In this document: positions 45,406-55,632 of the stretch, piece after piece | How positions within the stretch are numbered: position 1 is the first letter of the stretch | How the letters are laid out: each line of letters starts with the position of its first letter | Assembly (NCBI GenBank): GCA_900759015.1 | Contig: CAAEUE010000015.1 | Coordinates: 124,001 to 188,000 of the forward strand | From: Clostridia bacterium | GTDB taxonomy: Bacteria; Bacillota; Clostridia; TANB77; CAG-508 | Direction: 5' to 3' | Length of the DNA stretch: 64,000 nucleotides | Notes under the pieces: generated by a model | Databases searched by the model: none | The model's input: the letters and a program-made list of their open reading frames with translations, nothing else | Told to the model about the DNA's origin: nothing | Translations under genes and position numbers: made by a program

Positions 45406-45421
45406 TGCAATTCCCCCTTAA

Positions 45422-46528
45422 TTACTTTAAAACCATGTAATTATCTATTTTATTAAATAAACGATTTAGTAGTTTTAATTTAAGTACATTTCTCTCTATT
45501 ATATTTTTTCTTAAGAATTCTATTATTGCAGTAACTATATAAAAACTAACTATTGCAATTATCAGTGTTGAAAATACCCCCCCGGGTATGTTATTTATGA
45601 ATTCCATTCCAAATATATTATGCCATAGTCTATATCTCATAAAATTACTCTCATGTACTAAATATACTGCAAAACTTATACCTGCAAAATAATTTATAAT
45701 TTTATTATATCTTATTTTCCATTCTTTAAAGATATAAAATAGAGCAATCGAAGGTATTAATATGAATATTGAATTCATCTCCCTATAATATGCAAAAAGA
45801 TTTGCCCAAAATATATTTTTTTGCTCTAATTTTTTACCAATTAAAACAATTAAAAGTACTATTATGTATCCTAAACATATTAAAACTATATTTCTTAACT
45901 TTTTATTTTCAAAGAATTTTATTCCATATAATTTAATATATGCACCGAGAATATATACATATACGAATAATAAAATTCCCATTGGAGTTTGAGTACTTCC
46001 AATTAATCCATTTGAATAAAATATAGTTGGAATTATTACAAATATAATTGTTAATACAGCTAATAGTTTATTATAATTTTCTTTACTCAAGCTATTCAAA
46101 AATTTATTTATAAATGGCGATAATAAAAGCAAATATAAATATACTGTAATAAACCAATATTGATTATATGCTAATGGAAAAAATGTTTTTAAAGTATCTA
46201 CCTTATTCCATTTTTCTATTCCGGTAATTCTAAATACTAGCATAAAACCAACTGAATAGCAGAAAATTTGAAACCATAATATAAATACTTTCTTAAAGCT
46301 AAATTCTTTTTTAATACTAAAATATCCAGTAATTAATATAAATACTACAACTCCAATTTTTCCACCAATACCACCTATTATTCCAAAAATCATATTTCCA
46401 TTTACAGCATAGCCATCAACTATTCCCGTATTTAAAGCCATATGATGAAATATTATTAAACACATTGCTATAATTCTTAATAATTCTATGTTTGAATCTC
46501 TAGTTTTCTTCTTTATTGCTTTCTCCAA
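45422..46528 (-). CDS. Acyltransferase 3 family membrane protein
   Basis: 368 residues, about ten membrane helices. SNIELLRIIAMCLIIFHHMA carries the R/E and the helix-1 His-His pair of acyltransferase 3 proteins that O-acetylate surface polysaccharides. It overlaps the GtrB-like gene by 29 bases. No ATG is available near the start; the likely start is TTG at 46528, with AAAGGAC upstream inside the previous gene. Confidence 0.82.
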   Translation of the reverse strand: MEKAIKKKTRDSNIELLRIIAMCLIIFHHMALNTGIVDGYAVNGNMIFGIIGGIGGKIGVVVFILITGYFSIKKEFSFKKVFILWFQIFCYSVGFMLVFRITGIEKWNKVDTLKTFFPLAYNQYWFITVYLYLLLLSPFINKFLNSLSKENYNKLLAVLTIIFVIIPTIFYSNGLIGSTQTPMGILLFVYVYILGAYIKLYGIKFFENKKLRNIVLICLGYIIVLLIVLIGKKLEQKNIFWANLFAYYREMNSIFILIPSIALFYIFKEWKIRYNKIINYFAGISFAVYLVHESNFMRYRLWHNIFGMEFINNIPGGVFSTLIIAIVSFYIVTAIIEFLRKNIIERNVLKLKLLNRLFNKIDNYMVLK

Positions 46529-47456
46529 TATTAAAAGTCCTTTCTATTATATATTGTGGTCTTCTTTTTGTTTCATCATAAATTCTTCCTATATATTCTC
46601 CTATCATCCATAAAGATATAAGTATCATGCCACTTAAAAATGTCATTGTTACCATTAAAGATGTCCACCCTGCTGTTAAATTGTTCCAATCAAATATATA
46701 TGAAAGAATTGCATATATTAGAATTATTAATGATATAGCTATAGAAATAATTCCCATTGTACCTACAATTTTTAATGGTTTAATAGAAAAACTAAATATT
46801 CCATCTTTTGCTAGTTTTAACATTTTCTTTAACGGATATTTTGTTTTACCTGCAAACCTTTCTTTTCTTTCATATTCGAAAGGTATTTGTTTAAATCCTA
46901 CCCAACTAAATAATCCTCTTAAAAATTTATTATGTTCTGGTAATGAATTTATAACATCTATAACTTTTCTATCTACTAGTCTAAAATCTCCTGTATCTCT
47001 TGGTATTTCTACATCTGATAATGCATTTAATGTTCTATAAAACATCGAAGCAGTTAATAATTTAAATTTAGATTCTCCCTTTCTAGATTTTCTTTTTCCG
47101 TATATTACTTCGTTTCCATCTTCCCAAAGTTTTAACATTTCTGGTATAAGCTCTGGTGGATCTTGAAGGTCTGCATCTATTATTACTATTGCATCACCAG
47201 TTACATATTTAAGCCCTGCTGTTACTGCACATTGATGTCCAAAATTTCTTGAAAAAGAAATTATTTTTACCCTTTTATCTTTATTAGCTATATCTATTAA
47301 AATACTTAATGTTTTATCTTTACTACCATCATTTATAAAAATAATTTCATAGTCATAATTATTTATATTTCCCAATACTTTACTTAACCTTTTATAACAT
47401 TCTTCTGCAACTTCTTCTTCATAATACATTGGTACTATAACCGAAACCCTCTTCAT
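46500..47456 (-). CDS. GtrB/DPM1-like polyprenyl-phosphate glycosyltransferase
   Basis: GT2 domain (about 1-230) with VSVIVPMYYEEEVAEE, INDGSKDKT, DADLQDPPE and RDTGDFRLVDRKV, then two C-terminal membrane helices. This is the form of enzymes that load glucose or a related sugar on undecaprenyl phosphate for GT-C or GtrII-type transferases. ATG at 47456 has GGAGAG four bases upstream; a TTG at 47468 is less likely. Together with GtrA and the GT-C/GtrII-like genes it makes a complete glycosylation route plausible. Confidence 0.88.
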   Translation of the reverse strand: MKRVSVIVPMYYEEEVAEECYKRLSKVLGNINNYDYEIIFINDGSKDKTLSILIDIANKDKRVKIISFSRNFGHQCAVTAGLKYVTGDAIVIIDADLQDPPELIPEMLKLWEDGNEVIYGKRKSRKGESKFKLLTASMFYRTLNALSDVEIPRDTGDFRLVDRKVIDVINSLPEHNKFLRGLFSWVGFKQIPFEYERKERFAGKTKYPLKKMLKLAKDGIFSFSIKPLKIVGTMGIISIAISLIILIYAILSYIFDWNNLTAGWTSLMVTMTFLSGMILISLWMIGEYIGRIYDETKRRPQYIIERTFNIGESNKEEN

Positions 47457-47526
47457 ACAACTCTCCAATCTATGAATTTATTTTTTCATATAATATCATT
47501 TTAGTACTCATTATTCAACCTTTATT

Positions 47527-50500
47527 TTATAATCCAAAATACCTCTTTATTGCATTTGCATCTGCTTGTGCAACCCTTCTTAAATCCGCATCTGAATCTA
47601 AAAAGTTTGAATCCGAACTATTCATAAAGCAATGTTCTACAAGTATTGCTGGCACTCCAGTTTCTGTATTCAAATCTGGACCATAATCTAATGTATCACC
47701 TTTCATAGCATGTCTAATATCAGCATAATAATCTGCTTGAACGACTTGTCCATTTAATAAATATTGATATCTAGGAATTTGATCTATATTTCGTTTTGTA
47801 ATTCCTCCTGAAATATTTCTACCAATTCCAACATACGATAATTCTTCTTGAATTAAATTAGCTAATCTATTCATTTCACTATTATAATGTCTTTGTCCTT
47901 CGTAAAAAGGTACATACATTTGAGAACCACTTGCTGAATGAGAAGCTTCATCATTTATGTGAAGACTTACATATAAATCTGCATTATTATTTCGTGCGAT
48001 CATTGCTCTATCATCTAAATCCATTTGATAATCACCATCACGTGTTAATATTACAGTTACATCCGGAATTCCAGATAAATCATCTCTTATATATCTTGCA
48101 ATTTGAAGTGTTACATTTTTTTCTACTAACCCTTTCCAATTATTAGCACATCCAGTTTCATTTCCTCCATGCCCTGCATTTAATACAATTACTATTTGAT
48201 TGTTATGAGTTATCCTAAATCTTTGTGCATTAGTATAATTCTGTGTATATACTTGTATATTTGTTCCATTGTTTGCTTGGCCACTTTCTGCATCTAAACA
48301 CAATCCATTTGCTGCTGAAATTATATAATATGTATCATTTCCCGCTTCTTGTATTATCCATTTTTGATTTTCTGTACCATTTTGCTCAAATTGACACACA
48401 TTAGTACCAGGTTCTGTTCCTCCATTTTGTACATCTAATGCTTTATTAGAATGATCTGCTATAATGGTATATTCTTCATTTGAAAGTGCTTGAAATTTAA
48501 AACTTTGTTGAGGTACTCTTGAATAATCCCATAATTGAACATTTGCATAATTATCTTGTGAGCCATTAGAAATATCTAACACTTTTCTTGGATTTATAGT
48601 TGACTGTATTTGATAACTATCTTCATCAATTATATTTATTGGTACAAATCTAAATTGCTGTGCATCAGAATCATTATCATAATATAATTGAATATTAGTA
48701 CCATCATTATTACTTAATCCTCCACTAATATCAACATATAATCCATTTGCTTTTGATATTATATTATAATAACCATTTCCAATTTCTTCTATTACCCATT
48801 TTTGATTATCTGTTCCATTTACATCATATTGCCAAATATTTGTATACAAAGCTGTCCCTCCATTTTGTACATCTAATGCTTTTGCGGAATGAATTGCTGT
48901 TATTGTATATGTTCCATCATTATTATACGTTACTCTAAATTTTTGTTGTTGAACATTGGAATTAGCCCATGTTTGTAAATTAGCACACGTATCAAACTTA
49001 CCTCCATCTATATCAAAAACTTTATTATTTTTTAAATTTATTTTATAAATTCCATCTTCTATTGTTTTATTACCGTTAACTTCTCTTTTTATAAATAAAA
49101 ATCTTTGACTATTTGTTCCATTTTCTCCCCATAATTGTAGTTTATTGCCGCTCGAAGTATCTCCGCTTGGAACGTCAATACATAAATTACCACATTTAGA
49201 ATATATATAATAAGTATTAACATCTGTTTCTTTTATAATCCATTTTTGAGTATCTAAATTTTCATCTGTTTTTTGAACAATTTTACTTCCTATACTTGGA
49301 TTTGTACTTTCCACAGTTAAAGCTTTACCAGAAACTTTAGATATTATTTTATAATACCCATCTCCTACATATTTTATCGTAAATTTTTGTGCGTCAGTGA
49401 AATTACTTGTCCATAATTGAAGTTCAGCATTTTCATCTGTACTACCACTTACTATATCTAAACTTTGTGAAATATTTCCTTTTGCGCTTAACTCATACAC
49501 ACCATCTTCTATACTTTTTTCACCATTCATAGGATATGCATTTTTTAAAATAAATTTTTGTGCACTTGAATTATTATATTCATAAACTTGTACATTAGTT
49601 CCATTTTCAAATGAAGCTCCACTTATATCTAGCGCTAATCCATTTAATTTAGATATAAAACTATATGAATCATCTGTATTTTTCATTATGTACCATTTTT
49701 GAGCATCTGTTCCATTCATATCATATTGCCATACATTTGTATAATTTGTCATTCCACCATTAGCTACGTCTAGTACTTTTCCAGAATTAACAGCCATAAT
49801 TGTATAAGTGCTATCAACACTATTATATGTTAATTTAAATTTTTGTGCTGGATTATTATCTATTGTCCATAACTGTACATTAGCTGTTGTATCTGGACTA
49901 CAACTAGTAATATCTATACCCATTCTTTGGCTTTCAGTAACTAAAATATTATATGTATCGTCTTTTATATTAGTTACTTTATTCAATTCATATTGTAAAA
50001 CTAATCTGAATTTTTGCGCATTACTACCATTTCCTTCGTAAACTTGTACATTTGTACAATTATTTGAACCTCCTCCAGCAATGTCTAAATATAAATTTTC
50101 TTTCAGTTTAGACATAAAACTATATGTGCCATCACTATTTTGTATTGCAATCCATTTTTGTGCATCTGTTTCATTTAGTTCATATTGCCATACATTAGTT
50201 CCATTTGAAGTTCCTCCATTTTGTACATCCATTGCTTTTCCTGAATTTACAGATATAATTGTATAAGTTCCATCTTCCTTATTATATATAAATTTAAATT
50301 TTTGATTTGGCACATTACTTCTTTGATATATATAAATATTAGCTCCTGAATTAAAACTTTGTCCTTCTACATCTAATAATTTATTATCATCTATACACGA
50401 ATGTATCTCATAAATTCCATCTTCTATTGTTTTTGTATCTGTATTTGGAATTTCTTCAGAATTTATTTCTTCTGATTCTAAATCACTTTCATCTTTTATT

Positions 50501-50742
50501 ATATTACTATCATCTTCAATTATATTATTAAATAAAACATTTTCATTAATTACATTATTTTTATTTGAATAAATTTCATTATTTAAATTTTCATTTTCTA
50601 CATAAATACTATTGTCATCTATAATGTTTTTATCTAAACTATTTTTAATAGTGTTATTTTCTTCTTCAGCATAAGAAAATGTAGAAATTACTGCACTTAT
50701 TAATAGAAGCAATATAATTATTGACCTTTTTAGTTTTTTCAT
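47527..50742 (-). CDS. Secreted amidase with five ricin-type lectin modules
   Basis: About 1070 residues. A signal peptide (LKRSIIILLLLISAVISTFS) leads to an Asn/Glu/Asp-rich linker of about 80 residues, then five ricin B-like modules of about 145 residues, each opening with a variant of TIEDGIYEI and holding three QKF/QKW-type repeats. The C-terminal 190 residues are an Amidase_3 domain: LNAGHGGNETG, VEKNVTLQIARYI, VSLHIND and VEHCFMN supply the zinc His/Glu/His and catalytic Glu of N-acetylmuramoyl-L-alanine amidases. Start at 50742 because the longer frame begins in a hairpin. Ligand of the lectin part is unknown. Confidence 0.9.
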   Translation of the reverse strand: MKKLKRSIIILLLLISAVISTFSYAEEENNTIKNSLDKNIIDDNSIYVENENLNNEIYSNKNNVINENVLFNNIIEDDSNIIKDESDLESEEINSEEIPNTDTKTIEDGIYEIHSCIDDNKLLDVEGQSFNSGANIYIYQRSNVPNQKFKFIYNKEDGTYTIISVNSGKAMDVQNGGTSNGTNVWQYELNETDAQKWIAIQNSDGTYSFMSKLKENLYLDIAGGGSNNCTNVQVYEGNGSNAQKFRLVLQYELNKVTNIKDDTYNILVTESQRMGIDITSCSPDTTANVQLWTIDNNPAQKFKLTYNSVDSTYTIMAVNSGKVLDVANGGMTNYTNVWQYDMNGTDAQKWYIMKNTDDSYSFISKLNGLALDISGASFENGTNVQVYEYNNSSAQKFILKNAYPMNGEKSIEDGVYELSAKGNISQSLDIVSGSTDENAELQLWTSNFTDAQKFTIKYVGDGYYKIISKVSGKALTVESTNPSIGSKIVQKTDENLDTQKWIIKETDVNTYYIYSKCGNLCIDVPSGDTSSGNKLQLWGENGTNSQRFLFIKREVNGNKTIEDGIYKINLKNNKVFDIDGGKFDTCANLQTWANSNVQQQKFRVTYNNDGTYTITAIHSAKALDVQNGGTALYTNIWQYDVNGTDNQKWVIEEIGNGYYNIISKANGLYVDISGGLSNNDGTNIQLYYDNDSDAQQFRFVPINIIDEDSYQIQSTINPRKVLDISNGSQDNYANVQLWDYSRVPQQSFKFQALSNEEYTIIADHSNKALDVQNGGTEPGTNVCQFEQNGTENQKWIIQEAGNDTYYIISAANGLCLDAESGQANNGTNIQVYTQNYTNAQRFRITHNNQIVIVLNAGHGGNETGCANNWKGLVEKNVTLQIARYIRDDLSGIPDVTVILTRDGDYQMDLDDRAMIARNNNADLYVSLHINDEASHSASGSQMYVPFYEGQRHYNSEMNRLANLIQEELSYVGIGRNISGGITKRNIDQIPRYQYLLNGQVVQADYYADIRHAMKGDTLDYGPDLNTETGVPAILVEHCFMNSSDSNFLDSDADLRRVAQADANAIKRYFGL

Positions 50743-50773
50743 TAACAATTTCCCCCTATTACACATTTTAAAT

Positions 50774-50801
50774 AGTTCAACCATTAAACAATGGTTGAAC
50801 T
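50774..50801 (-). terminator. Perfect hairpin after prs
   Basis: AGTTCAACCATT pairs with AATGGTTGAACT around AAAC, 12 bp with no mismatch. T follows on the plus side and only weakly on the minus side, yet position supports a terminator for prs. Confidence 0.6.
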
Positions 50802-50850
50802 TTTTAATTCTTCCAAATTAATTAATTTTAACGCTGTAAATATGTATTTG

Positions 50851-51804
50851 TTAATTTTTTCTTTTTAATAATTCCCCTAATGGTTTTCTTTCATTTAAAC
50901 GTTTAATTGTTTCAGCAAATAATGGTGCTATAGAAACAACTTTTATTTGTGGTATTTGTTTTTCTTCTGATAATGGAATTGTATTAGTTATAACCAATTC
51001 TTTTATTGGTGAATTTTGTATTCGCTCTATTGCTGGTCCAGAAAGTACTCCGTGTGTACATCCTGCATAAATAGCTTCTGCTCCATATTCTTTTAAAACT
51101 CTTACTGTTTCCATCATTGAGCCAGCTGTATCTATTTCATCATCAAATATAATTGCATTTTTACCTTTTACATCACCTATAATTGTAGTTCCTATCGCTT
51201 TATCATTATTTCCATCTCTTCTTTTATCTAACATTGCGATTGGACAATTAAAAAATTCTGAATATTTATATGCCTTTTTAGAACTTCCTGCATCTGTTGC
51301 AACAATAACCATATTGTCTAATTTTTTATTTAGAAAATAATCCTCTAAAATTCCTTCTGCTGAAAGTCTATCACAATTTATATTATTAAAATATGCTTGT
51401 ATTGCAGGATTGTGTAAATCACAAGTAATTACTCTCGTTGCGCCTGCAGCCTCTAATAATTCTGCTATTAATTTAGCTGTTATTGGAACTCTTGGTTGAT
51501 CTTTTTTATCTGAACGAGAATAAATATAATATGGTAAAACTACATTTATTTTACCTGCTGATGCTCTTTTTACTGCATCTATTGTTATTAACAATTCCAT
51601 TATTCTTTCATTTACTGGTGGCACATTACTTTGTACTAAATATACATCATGTTCTCTTACTGTTTCTAAAATCTGTACAAAGTTATTATCATTTTTAAAT
51701 TTCATTGTATTTATTTTTCCCATAGGTAATTTTAAATAATCACAAATCTCTTGTGTAAATGGTTCTGCATATTTACTACAAGCAAAAATTTTAATATTTT
51801 CCAT
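50851..51804 (-). CDS. prs: Ribose-phosphate pyrophosphokinase, somewhat divergent
   Basis: Makes PRPP from ribose-5-phosphate and ATP. PPVNERIMELLITIDAVKRASA, PYYIYSRSDKK, RVITCDLHNP and the PRPP loop DDEIDTAGSM are visible, and VATDAGSSKKAY matches the VSPDxGGVxRA region. The usual F-x-D-G-E segment is replaced by KFKNDNN, and PD-GG by TDAGSS, so this may be a clostridial paralogue. GGAGG precedes ATG, and it has its own promoter and terminator. Confidence 0.85.
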   Translation of the reverse strand: MENIKIFACSKYAEPFTQEICDYLKLPMGKINTMKFKNDNNFVQILETVREHDVYLVQSNVPPVNERIMELLITIDAVKRASAGKINVVLPYYIYSRSDKKDQPRVPITAKLIAELLEAAGATRVITCDLHNPAIQAYFNNINCDRLSAEGILEDYFLNKKLDNMVIVATDAGSSKKAYKYSEFFNCPIAMLDKRRDGNNDKAIGTTIIGDVKGKNAIIFDDEIDTAGSMMETVRVLKEYGAEAIYAGCTHGVLSGPAIERIQNSPIKELVITNTIPLSEEKQIPQIKVVSIAPLFAETIKRLNERKPLGELLKRKN

Positions 51805-51838
51805 AATTTTGTTCCTCCAATATTTTTTATCTATTTTT

Positions 51839-51867
51839 ATCTTACCATTATGAATTTGTTTTTACAA
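51839..51867 (-). promoter_or_regulatory. Promoter of prs
   Basis: TTGTAA (51862-51867) and TAAGAT (51839-51844), 17 bases apart on the minus strand, about 35 bases before the prs ATG. Confidence 0.6.
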
Positions 51868-51898
51868 GGAAAATATAAAATAATATCTATTTACAAAC

Positions 51899-51943
51899 AA
51901 AAAAGATAGATAACAATTTTACAAATCATTATTTATCTTTTTT
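51899..51943 (-). terminator. Terminator, left copy of a 45-bp direct repeat
   Basis: AAAAGATAGATAA pairs with TTATTTATCTTTT around an AT loop, with a T tail on the minus strand. The same 45 bases recur at 55633-55677 with one substitution and one indel. It ends the flavoprotein operon. Confidence 0.8.
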
Positions 51944-51957
51944 ATTTTTATATCTAA

Positions 51958-53526
51958 TTATTTATCTTTTTTTACCTCATGATATTCTTTATCTGTATTT
52001 ACGTTCCATATGTTTTCTTTTGTCTTTTTACCTGTAATAATATTGTTGGCTGCTTCCATTCCTGTAACCATAGAATGATCCATATTATTATATCTATGTT
52101 GTCCATTTCTACCTATACAATATAAATTATCTATTTTATTGATGAATTCTATTAATTTATCAATATCTTTATATGTATCAAAATATGCTGGATAAGCTTT
52201 CTTTATTTTTTCACGGTGAGCATCTTCTACTTGGTCTTTATTTATTATATTCATAGAAACTAATTCATCTATTGCAAAATCAATAAATTCTTTATCTGAC
52301 ATATTCCAATATTTATCACCTTCTGAACATGTATATTCTAGGCCTATCCATACTTTATGTTGTACATCTTTTACTAAATATGGTGACCAGTTATTAAATA
52401 TTTGTATTCTACACATTTTAACTTGAGGTTCTTGAACATATATCCAACAGTCTGGAACAATATTTCCCAATGTTTTTATATCTGTTTTGTTCTCTAGATT
52501 CAATTTATCTACTAATAAACCTACTGTAATAAAATCTCTAAAAGGTAGTCCTTTGGCTATATTTCTTATATCTTGAGGTACATCTATTCCTTCGAACCCT
52601 GCAACTAAATCATTCATAGGCATACTAGATGCAAAGATATCCCCTTTTACTGTTTCTATTTTTCCATTAACTTCGCAATCTACAGAAACTATTTTTCCAT
52701 CTTTAAAGTTAATATGTTCTACTTTATATCCTTTTTTTATAATTCCTCCTAATTTTTCTACCTCTTTAGCTAATGTCTCCCATAATTGCCCTGGACCATA
52801 TTTAGGATACCAAAACTCTTCTATTAATGATGTTTCTGTGTTATTCTTATTTTTGTTTCCAAATAATTTATGGAACATATCTTTAATTACTGCTGAAATA
52901 GAAATCCCTTTAACTCTTTGTGCTCCCCAATCTGCAGATATTTCGCTTGGATGCCTTCCCCATAATTTTTCTGTATATTTTTCAAAAAACATACTATATA
53001 ATACTTTGCCAAATCTATTAATATAAAAATCCTCTAATGATTTTTCTTCTCTTTTAACAAATATAGTTTTTAAATAGCTAAAACCTGCTTTCATTGTTCT
53101 ACCAAAGCCCATATTTTTAAAAGTTTCTGGTTTCATACTTATTGGATAGTCAAAAAATTTCTTTAAATAATATATTCTAGAAACTCTATGTCTTAAAAGC
53201 ATTACATTATCTTCTTTTTCTGGATCAGGTCCATCTTCTGCTAATTGTTTCTTTCTATTTAATATTTTGTCATCTATAGAATCTTTTCCTTGAATTGGCA
53301 TTAAATCTTTCCAAAAATTCATAACTCTTTCATCTTTAGAAAAGAATCTATGCCCACCAATGTCCATACGATTTCCATTATATCTTACTGTTTTAGAAAT
53401 ACCTCCAATTTCTGAAGTTTCTTCTAGAATTACCACCTCATACTTGTCTTTTCCATTTTTTAATATTTCATATGCCATAGTTAGTCCTGCTGGTCCAGCT
53501 CCAATTATTATTACTTTTTCTTTCAT
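51958..53526 (-). CDS. FAD-dependent oxidoreductase, UDP-galactopyranose mutase-like
   Basis: 522 residues. Dinucleotide-binding VIIIGAGPAGLTMAYEI at 5-21 and the second FAD box RMDIGGHRFFSKD follow the amine-oxidase/protoporphyrinogen-oxidase superfamily. EKYTEKLWGRHPSEISADW and the C-terminal YCIGRNGQHRYNNMDHSMVTG strongly recall the UDP-galactopyranose mutase group. Such genes sit in surface polysaccharide loci; the exact substrate is not certain. It shares one base with the GtrA gene (TAATG) and is the last of a three-gene cassette. Confidence 0.8.
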   Translation of the reverse strand: MKEKVIIIGAGPAGLTMAYEILKNGKDKYEVVILEETSEIGGISKTVRYNGNRMDIGGHRFFSKDERVMNFWKDLMPIQGKDSIDDKILNRKKQLAEDGPDPEKEDNVMLLRHRVSRIYYLKKFFDYPISMKPETFKNMGFGRTMKAGFSYLKTIFVKREEKSLEDFYINRFGKVLYSMFFEKYTEKLWGRHPSEISADWGAQRVKGISISAVIKDMFHKLFGNKNKNNTETSLIEEFWYPKYGPGQLWETLAKEVEKLGGIIKKGYKVEHINFKDGKIVSVDCEVNGKIETVKGDIFASSMPMNDLVAGFEGIDVPQDIRNIAKGLPFRDFITVGLLVDKLNLENKTDIKTLGNIVPDCWIYVQEPQVKMCRIQIFNNWSPYLVKDVQHKVWIGLEYTCSEGDKYWNMSDKEFIDFAIDELVSMNIINKDQVEDAHREKIKKAYPAYFDTYKDIDKLIEFINKIDNLYCIGRNGQHRYNNMDHSMVTGMEAANNIITGKKTKENIWNVNTDKEYHEVKKDK

Positions 53527-53975
53527 TATTTATTTTCCCCTTTCTTACTTAATTTTCCTGCAATAACATATAAAACTTTTCTTGCTCCAAAATTCCATAT
53601 GAATACTAGTACAGTTGATATTATCTTACTTAATAAGTAATATAATCCTAAAGAAGTAAATATCCATAGAAAAAATGTATCTAAGCCTAAGCCTATTACT
53701 CCTATTATTGTATATATTGTAAATTCTATAATTTTATTAAATTTTTGTTCTTTCGCAAATACTAATACCTTACTTAATAAATAGTTAGTAATTAATCCTA
53801 ATACAAATCCAAATATATTTGATATTAAATAATATAAATGAAATACATCGGTAAATATGTATAAAGATCCTATATTAACTACTGCAGCAATTCCTCCCAC
53901 AAATATATATCTAAGGAATTGTATTTTTACATCATTTGTTTTTTCGATAAATAATTTATTCAATATTTTTTTCAT
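53526..53975 (-). CDS. GtrA family membrane protein
   Basis: 149 residues, four membrane helices. FLRYIFVGGIAAVVNIGSLY and FVLGLITNYLLSK are the GtrA signatures, and FIWNFGARKVLY the C-terminal one. GtrA proteins are thought to flip polyprenyl-phosphate-linked sugars made by GtrB to the outer face. Overlaps the upstream GT-C gene by 20 bases and the flavoprotein by one. Confidence 0.88.
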   Translation of the reverse strand: MKKILNKLFIEKTNDVKIQFLRYIFVGGIAAVVNIGSLYIFTDVFHLYYLISNIFGFVLGLITNYLLSKVLVFAKEQKFNKIIEFTIYTIIGVIGLGLDTFFLWIFTSLGLYYLLSKIISTVLVFIWNFGARKVLYVIAGKLSKKGENK

Positions 53976-55305
53976 TTAATAACTTCTCCTCTTTTAATAT
54001 GATTTTATCTAGAATAACTCCTACATATAATATTACTAGACACATAGATGGAAAGAATAGTCTTTGCGGTTCAAAAGGTGCTCCTACAATTAATGTAAAT
54101 AAACCAGAAAATATAGTCGATGTAAAGAATGCACTAATCCAATTTATTTTCTTATATTTTATTAAATACCAAACTAAATAAATAACACTACCTAATATAA
54201 CTATATAAATAAATCCAAAAGTAATTGGAATTAATATTCTACTTATACTACTTAAGTTTTGACTTGCTTCTTTATCATAAGGTTCACCCATAGGATATGC
54301 TGTTCCTATATTTTCACTTCCTAATGCTATTACTCTGTTAAGCATATATTCTTTATACGTATTAGTTTTTACAGCTAATTCTACAAATTCTTTTAATTCT
54401 TCTTCCGAATGAGTATCTGTTATTTTTCCATTAATTTCATATGTTCTTCCTTCTGTTACAGGTTGTTCTGCAACTAATTCTGATACTTCATTAGCAATCG
54501 CATTATCTCTTATTTCTTCATATGCTCCACTATATATAACACATAATCTATTATTAATGTTAGATATACTAGTTAAGGCAAATATTCCATAAAGATTTTT
54601 CATTTGCATACAATATAATATCAAAACAACACCACATATTAATAGTGAACCAATTGCAAAAAATAATTTTTTTCTTTCTTCTTTATTTAATATAAAACGC
54701 AAGATAACAAATAAAATATATATTGGTAACAAATATATTAAAGCTGGTTTAGTTAATATCATTCCTAAAATAATAATTCCCATTAAACCTGCTAAAATTT
54801 TAGATGGATTTTTTAAGTACTTTATAGTAATAAATGCTAAAATAAGTACTTCCAGTCCAACTATAGATTCTGTTATAATAAATGTATTCCATATAATAAT
54901 TGATGGAGATATACCAAAAATGAATGTTAAAATACATATAATTATTTTCTTTTTTGTTAATAACCTAATTGTACAATAAAATAATATTATACTTATAAAA
55001 AACAATAATTTTTGTGCTTTTACTACATTAATTTCTAAATTTTCTTCTCCCCCAATCTTTTTTATTACTTTTATAAAATATGAATATACTGGAGGTCTTG
55101 AATCACTTAAGTATCCTTTAAAAATACTTTCAGAATCATATATGTGTAAATATCCATCAGAATCTCCTGTTTCACCGTATACAGGCATATTGGAATAAAT
55201 AATTCCTTGTATAATAGCTATAATTATTAATAAATATAATAGAGGTTCTTTTAAAATTTTAATCATTTTTAATTTTAAACTTGAATTTTTTTTCTCGTGT
55301 TTCAT
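53956..55305 (-). CDS. GT-C type membrane glycosyltransferase-like protein
   Basis: 449 residues with about nine membrane helices. The first outer loop reads YGETGDSDGYLHIYDSESI, followed by LSDSRPPVYSYFIK: an acidic loop then RPP-x-Y as in polyprenyl-dependent GT-C enzymes. Soluble tail is short. First gene of the cassette with GtrA and the flavoprotein. The best ribosome site (GGAAAGG) is about 17 bases upstream and an out-of-frame ATG lies between, so the exact start is not certain. Confidence 0.68.
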   Translation of the reverse strand: MKHEKKNSSLKLKMIKILKEPLLYLLIIIAIIQGIIYSNMPVYGETGDSDGYLHIYDSESIFKGYLSDSRPPVYSYFIKVIKKIGGEENLEINVVKAQKLLFFISIILFYCTIRLLTKKKIIICILTFIFGISPSIIIWNTFIITESIVGLEVLILAFITIKYLKNPSKILAGLMGIIILGMILTKPALIYLLPIYILFVILRFILNKEERKKLFFAIGSLLICGVVLILYCMQMKNLYGIFALTSISNINNRLCVIYSGAYEEIRDNAIANEVSELVAEQPVTEGRTYEINGKITDTHSEEELKEFVELAVKTNTYKEYMLNRVIALGSENIGTAYPMGEPYDKEASQNLSSISRILIPITFGFIYIVILGSVIYLVWYLIKYKKINWISAFFTSTIFSGLFTLIVGAPFEPQRLFFPSMCLVILYVGVILDKIILKEEKLLNEKNIE

Positions 55306-55460
55306 TATATTTCATTATTTTCCTTTCCTTATTTTTTATTTTTTCTATAAATTCTTTTTTATATTATCACTATAAATCTTCTAATACAAGCATATATATA
55401 TAAATTATTTTCATCAAAAATTAATTGTTCCTTATCAAATAAATTCCAGTCAATAAAATG

Positions 55461-55622
55461 TTAAATTAATTCTTGACTATCATATGAATACACACAATAT
55501 GTATCCAATGCAAAATGTGGTTTTATAAAGTTAGTACATATGACTATAGTAAAAATTATCATACCTATAAATATGAATATATTATATTTATTTTTCAACC
55601 ATAATTCTTTTACTTTCTCCAT
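55461..55622 (-). pseudogene. Truncated N-terminal remnant of a GtrII-like protein
   Basis: A 53-codon frame with GGGG before ATG: one membrane helix (about residues 14-32), then KPHFALDTYCVYSYDSQELI and stop. The H-[FY]-x-x-D-T-Y pattern at the same distance after the helix matches the paralogues at 27300 and 28815 (MHYSSDTYNIMNIGYE), so this is their N-terminal portion without the remaining helices. The rest of the gap (55306-55460) holds no gene. It might still be expressed as a short membrane peptide. Confidence 0.55.
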
Positions 55623-55632
55623 TTTATCCCCA

